This document shows, piece after piece, positions 63,495-64,000 of a DNA stretch of 64,000 bases. Position numbers and translations under genes: made by a program. Under the pieces are notes generated by a model. It was not told the origin of the DNA, searched no databases, and saw only the letters and a program-made list of their open reading frames with translations. Numbering within the stretch: position 1 is the first letter of the stretch; every line of letters begins with the position of its first letter. Location: positions 1,400,500 through 1,464,499 of the forward strand of contig NZ_GG700527.1 of assembly GCF_000163295.1 (NCBI RefSeq). The letters run 5' to 3'. This DNA is from Anaerococcus vaginalis ATCC 51170. GTDB taxonomy: Bacteria; Bacillota; Clostridia; Tissierellales; Peptoniphilaceae.

Positions 63495-63953
63495 TTAATA
63501 ATAATCCTTTCTATCCTTATCCACATCCCAATAAATTTCTCTGTATTTTCCATCATAAATTTTTAAAATTTCTGGCATTGATTCGCTCATCTTATCCATT
63601 TTTTTAAATTCGTCGTAATCTTTCCAAAATAATTTTCCTTCCCTGTTATTTTCAATTAATTTTCCAGAAAATTCCTTTGTTTGGTATAAAAGTCCCACAT
63701 CTTTTTGAAATTCGCCTTCATCGTTTGTAAAAGCCCAAGTGATTATTCCAAGAAGTTCAGGATTTTTTATATCTAAGTTTGTTTCTTCTTTTGCCTCTCT
63801 TATTACAGAATTTTCAAAAGATTCGTTTTTTTCAACTTTTCCACCAGGAAAGGTAAGACCCTCCCAGCCGTATTTTTTCTTTTTATCTAAAACTAGAACC
63901 TTATTATTTTTTTCATCATAAATTTTTACCATATTCATAAGTACAATTTTCAT
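63495..63953 (-). CDS. Nudix hydrolase
   Basis: About 152 aa from the ATG at 63953 (GGAG 5 bases upstream; earlier and later Met codons exist). The Nudix box is GGKVEKNESFENSVIREAKEE (residues about 40-60) with the REAKEE core intact, while the usual Gly after it is Asn. The fold fits MutT-like NTP or nucleoside-diphosphate-derivative hydrolases. Substrate unknown. It is a separate unit between two terminators. Confidence 0.88.
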   Translation of the reverse strand: MKIVLMNMVKIYDEKNNKVLVLDKKKKYGWEGLTFPGGKVEKNESFENSVIREAKEETNLDIKNPELLGIITWAFTNDEGEFQKDVGLLYQTKEFSGKLIENNREGKLFWKDYDEFKKMDKMSESMPEILKIYDGKYREIYWDVDKDRKDYY

Positions 63954-63975
63954 ATATACTCCAATCCACAAAAAA

Positions 63976-63999
63976 AGGAAGCAAGTTTCCCCACTTCCT
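63976..63999 (-). terminator. Terminator of a gene beyond the window
   Basis: AGGAAG / CTTCCT arms followed by T7 on the minus strand, located between the Nudix gene and the window edge. It ends a minus-strand gene that lies outside this sequence. Confidence 0.65.
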
Positions 64000-64000
64000 C

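Noticed and set aside
1-64000. CRISPR array, tRNA, rRNA, prophage or transposase
   Set aside because: No regularly spaced repeats, cloverleaf-like genes, ribosomal RNA or transposase-like proteins were seen.

Overview
The window is a low-GC (about 30 %) AT-biased chromosome segment of an anaerobic Gram-positive bacterium, most likely Bacillota of the Tissierellia/Peptoniphilaceae type. Anaerococcus is my best guess, from base composition, strong AGGAGG ribosome sites, Stickland/purine-type anaerobic metabolism and a choline TMA-lyase microcompartment locus. Almost every gene is on the minus strand in long, tightly spaced or overlapping operons. I see no rRNA, tRNA, CRISPR, phage or insertion sequence.

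Region 1 (about 0.2-30 kb) is a selenium-linked purine/uric-acid degradation island. It encodes a three-subunit xanthine dehydrogenase (xdhA, xdhB, xdhC), a second single-chain fused xanthine-dehydrogenase-like Mo/2Fe-2S hydroxylase, and two dihydropyrimidinase/hydantoinase paralogues. It also has SsnA, YgfK, YgeY, YgeW and diaminopropionate ammonia-lyase, plus three nucleobase permeases (two NCS2, one NCS1). The selenium-dependent molybdenum hydroxylase maturation set (YqeC, MocA, YqeB, an XdhC/CoxI protein, a MoeA-like protein) lies at the low-coordinate end. One MFS exporter reads on the plus strand in the middle.

Region 2 (30.1-38.1 kb) supplies the cofactors. A plus-strand selD-yedF-DUF3343-cysteine-desulfurase operon provides activated selenium/sulfur. 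It converges on a minus-strand moaA-moaC-mogA-MOSC-modABC operon for molybdenum uptake and molybdopterin synthesis. Together they feed the labile-selenium molybdenum hydroxylases of region 1.

Region 3 (38.2-45.7 kb) holds a double-cubane-type 2-hydroxyacyl-CoA-dehydratase-like reductase with a second DUF3343 protein and a divergent GntR regulator. A fold-type III PLP decarboxylase and a potABCD spermidine/putrescine importer follow.

Region 4 (45.9-63.2 kb) is a single 17-kb operon for a glycyl-radical bacterial microcompartment that degrades choline. CutC and its activase CutD make trimethylamine and acetaldehyde. Acylating aldehyde dehydrogenase, PduL and an iron alcohol dehydrogenase convert acetaldehyde to acetyl-CoA, acetyl phosphate and ethanol inside a shell of BMC-H, EutS-type, GrpU-like and EutN proteins. 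Eut-like accessory proteins, a catalytically dead aldehyde dehydrogenase homologue, a TPR/DUF4037/DUF4125/MerR block and a DMT-type transporter complete it. The operon starts at a promoter with a 19-bp spacer, typical of MerR control. A Nudix hydrolase closes the window.

The observations I rate highest are the MerR-DUF4125-DUF4037-TPR module inside the choline operon, the aldehyde dehydrogenase pseudoenzyme, the apparent AUC start of the EutJ-like gene, the two nearly identical BMC-H genes (one with an in-frame Lys-rich extension and two starts), and the two DUF3343 proteins linking selenium metabolism to the double-cubane reductase.
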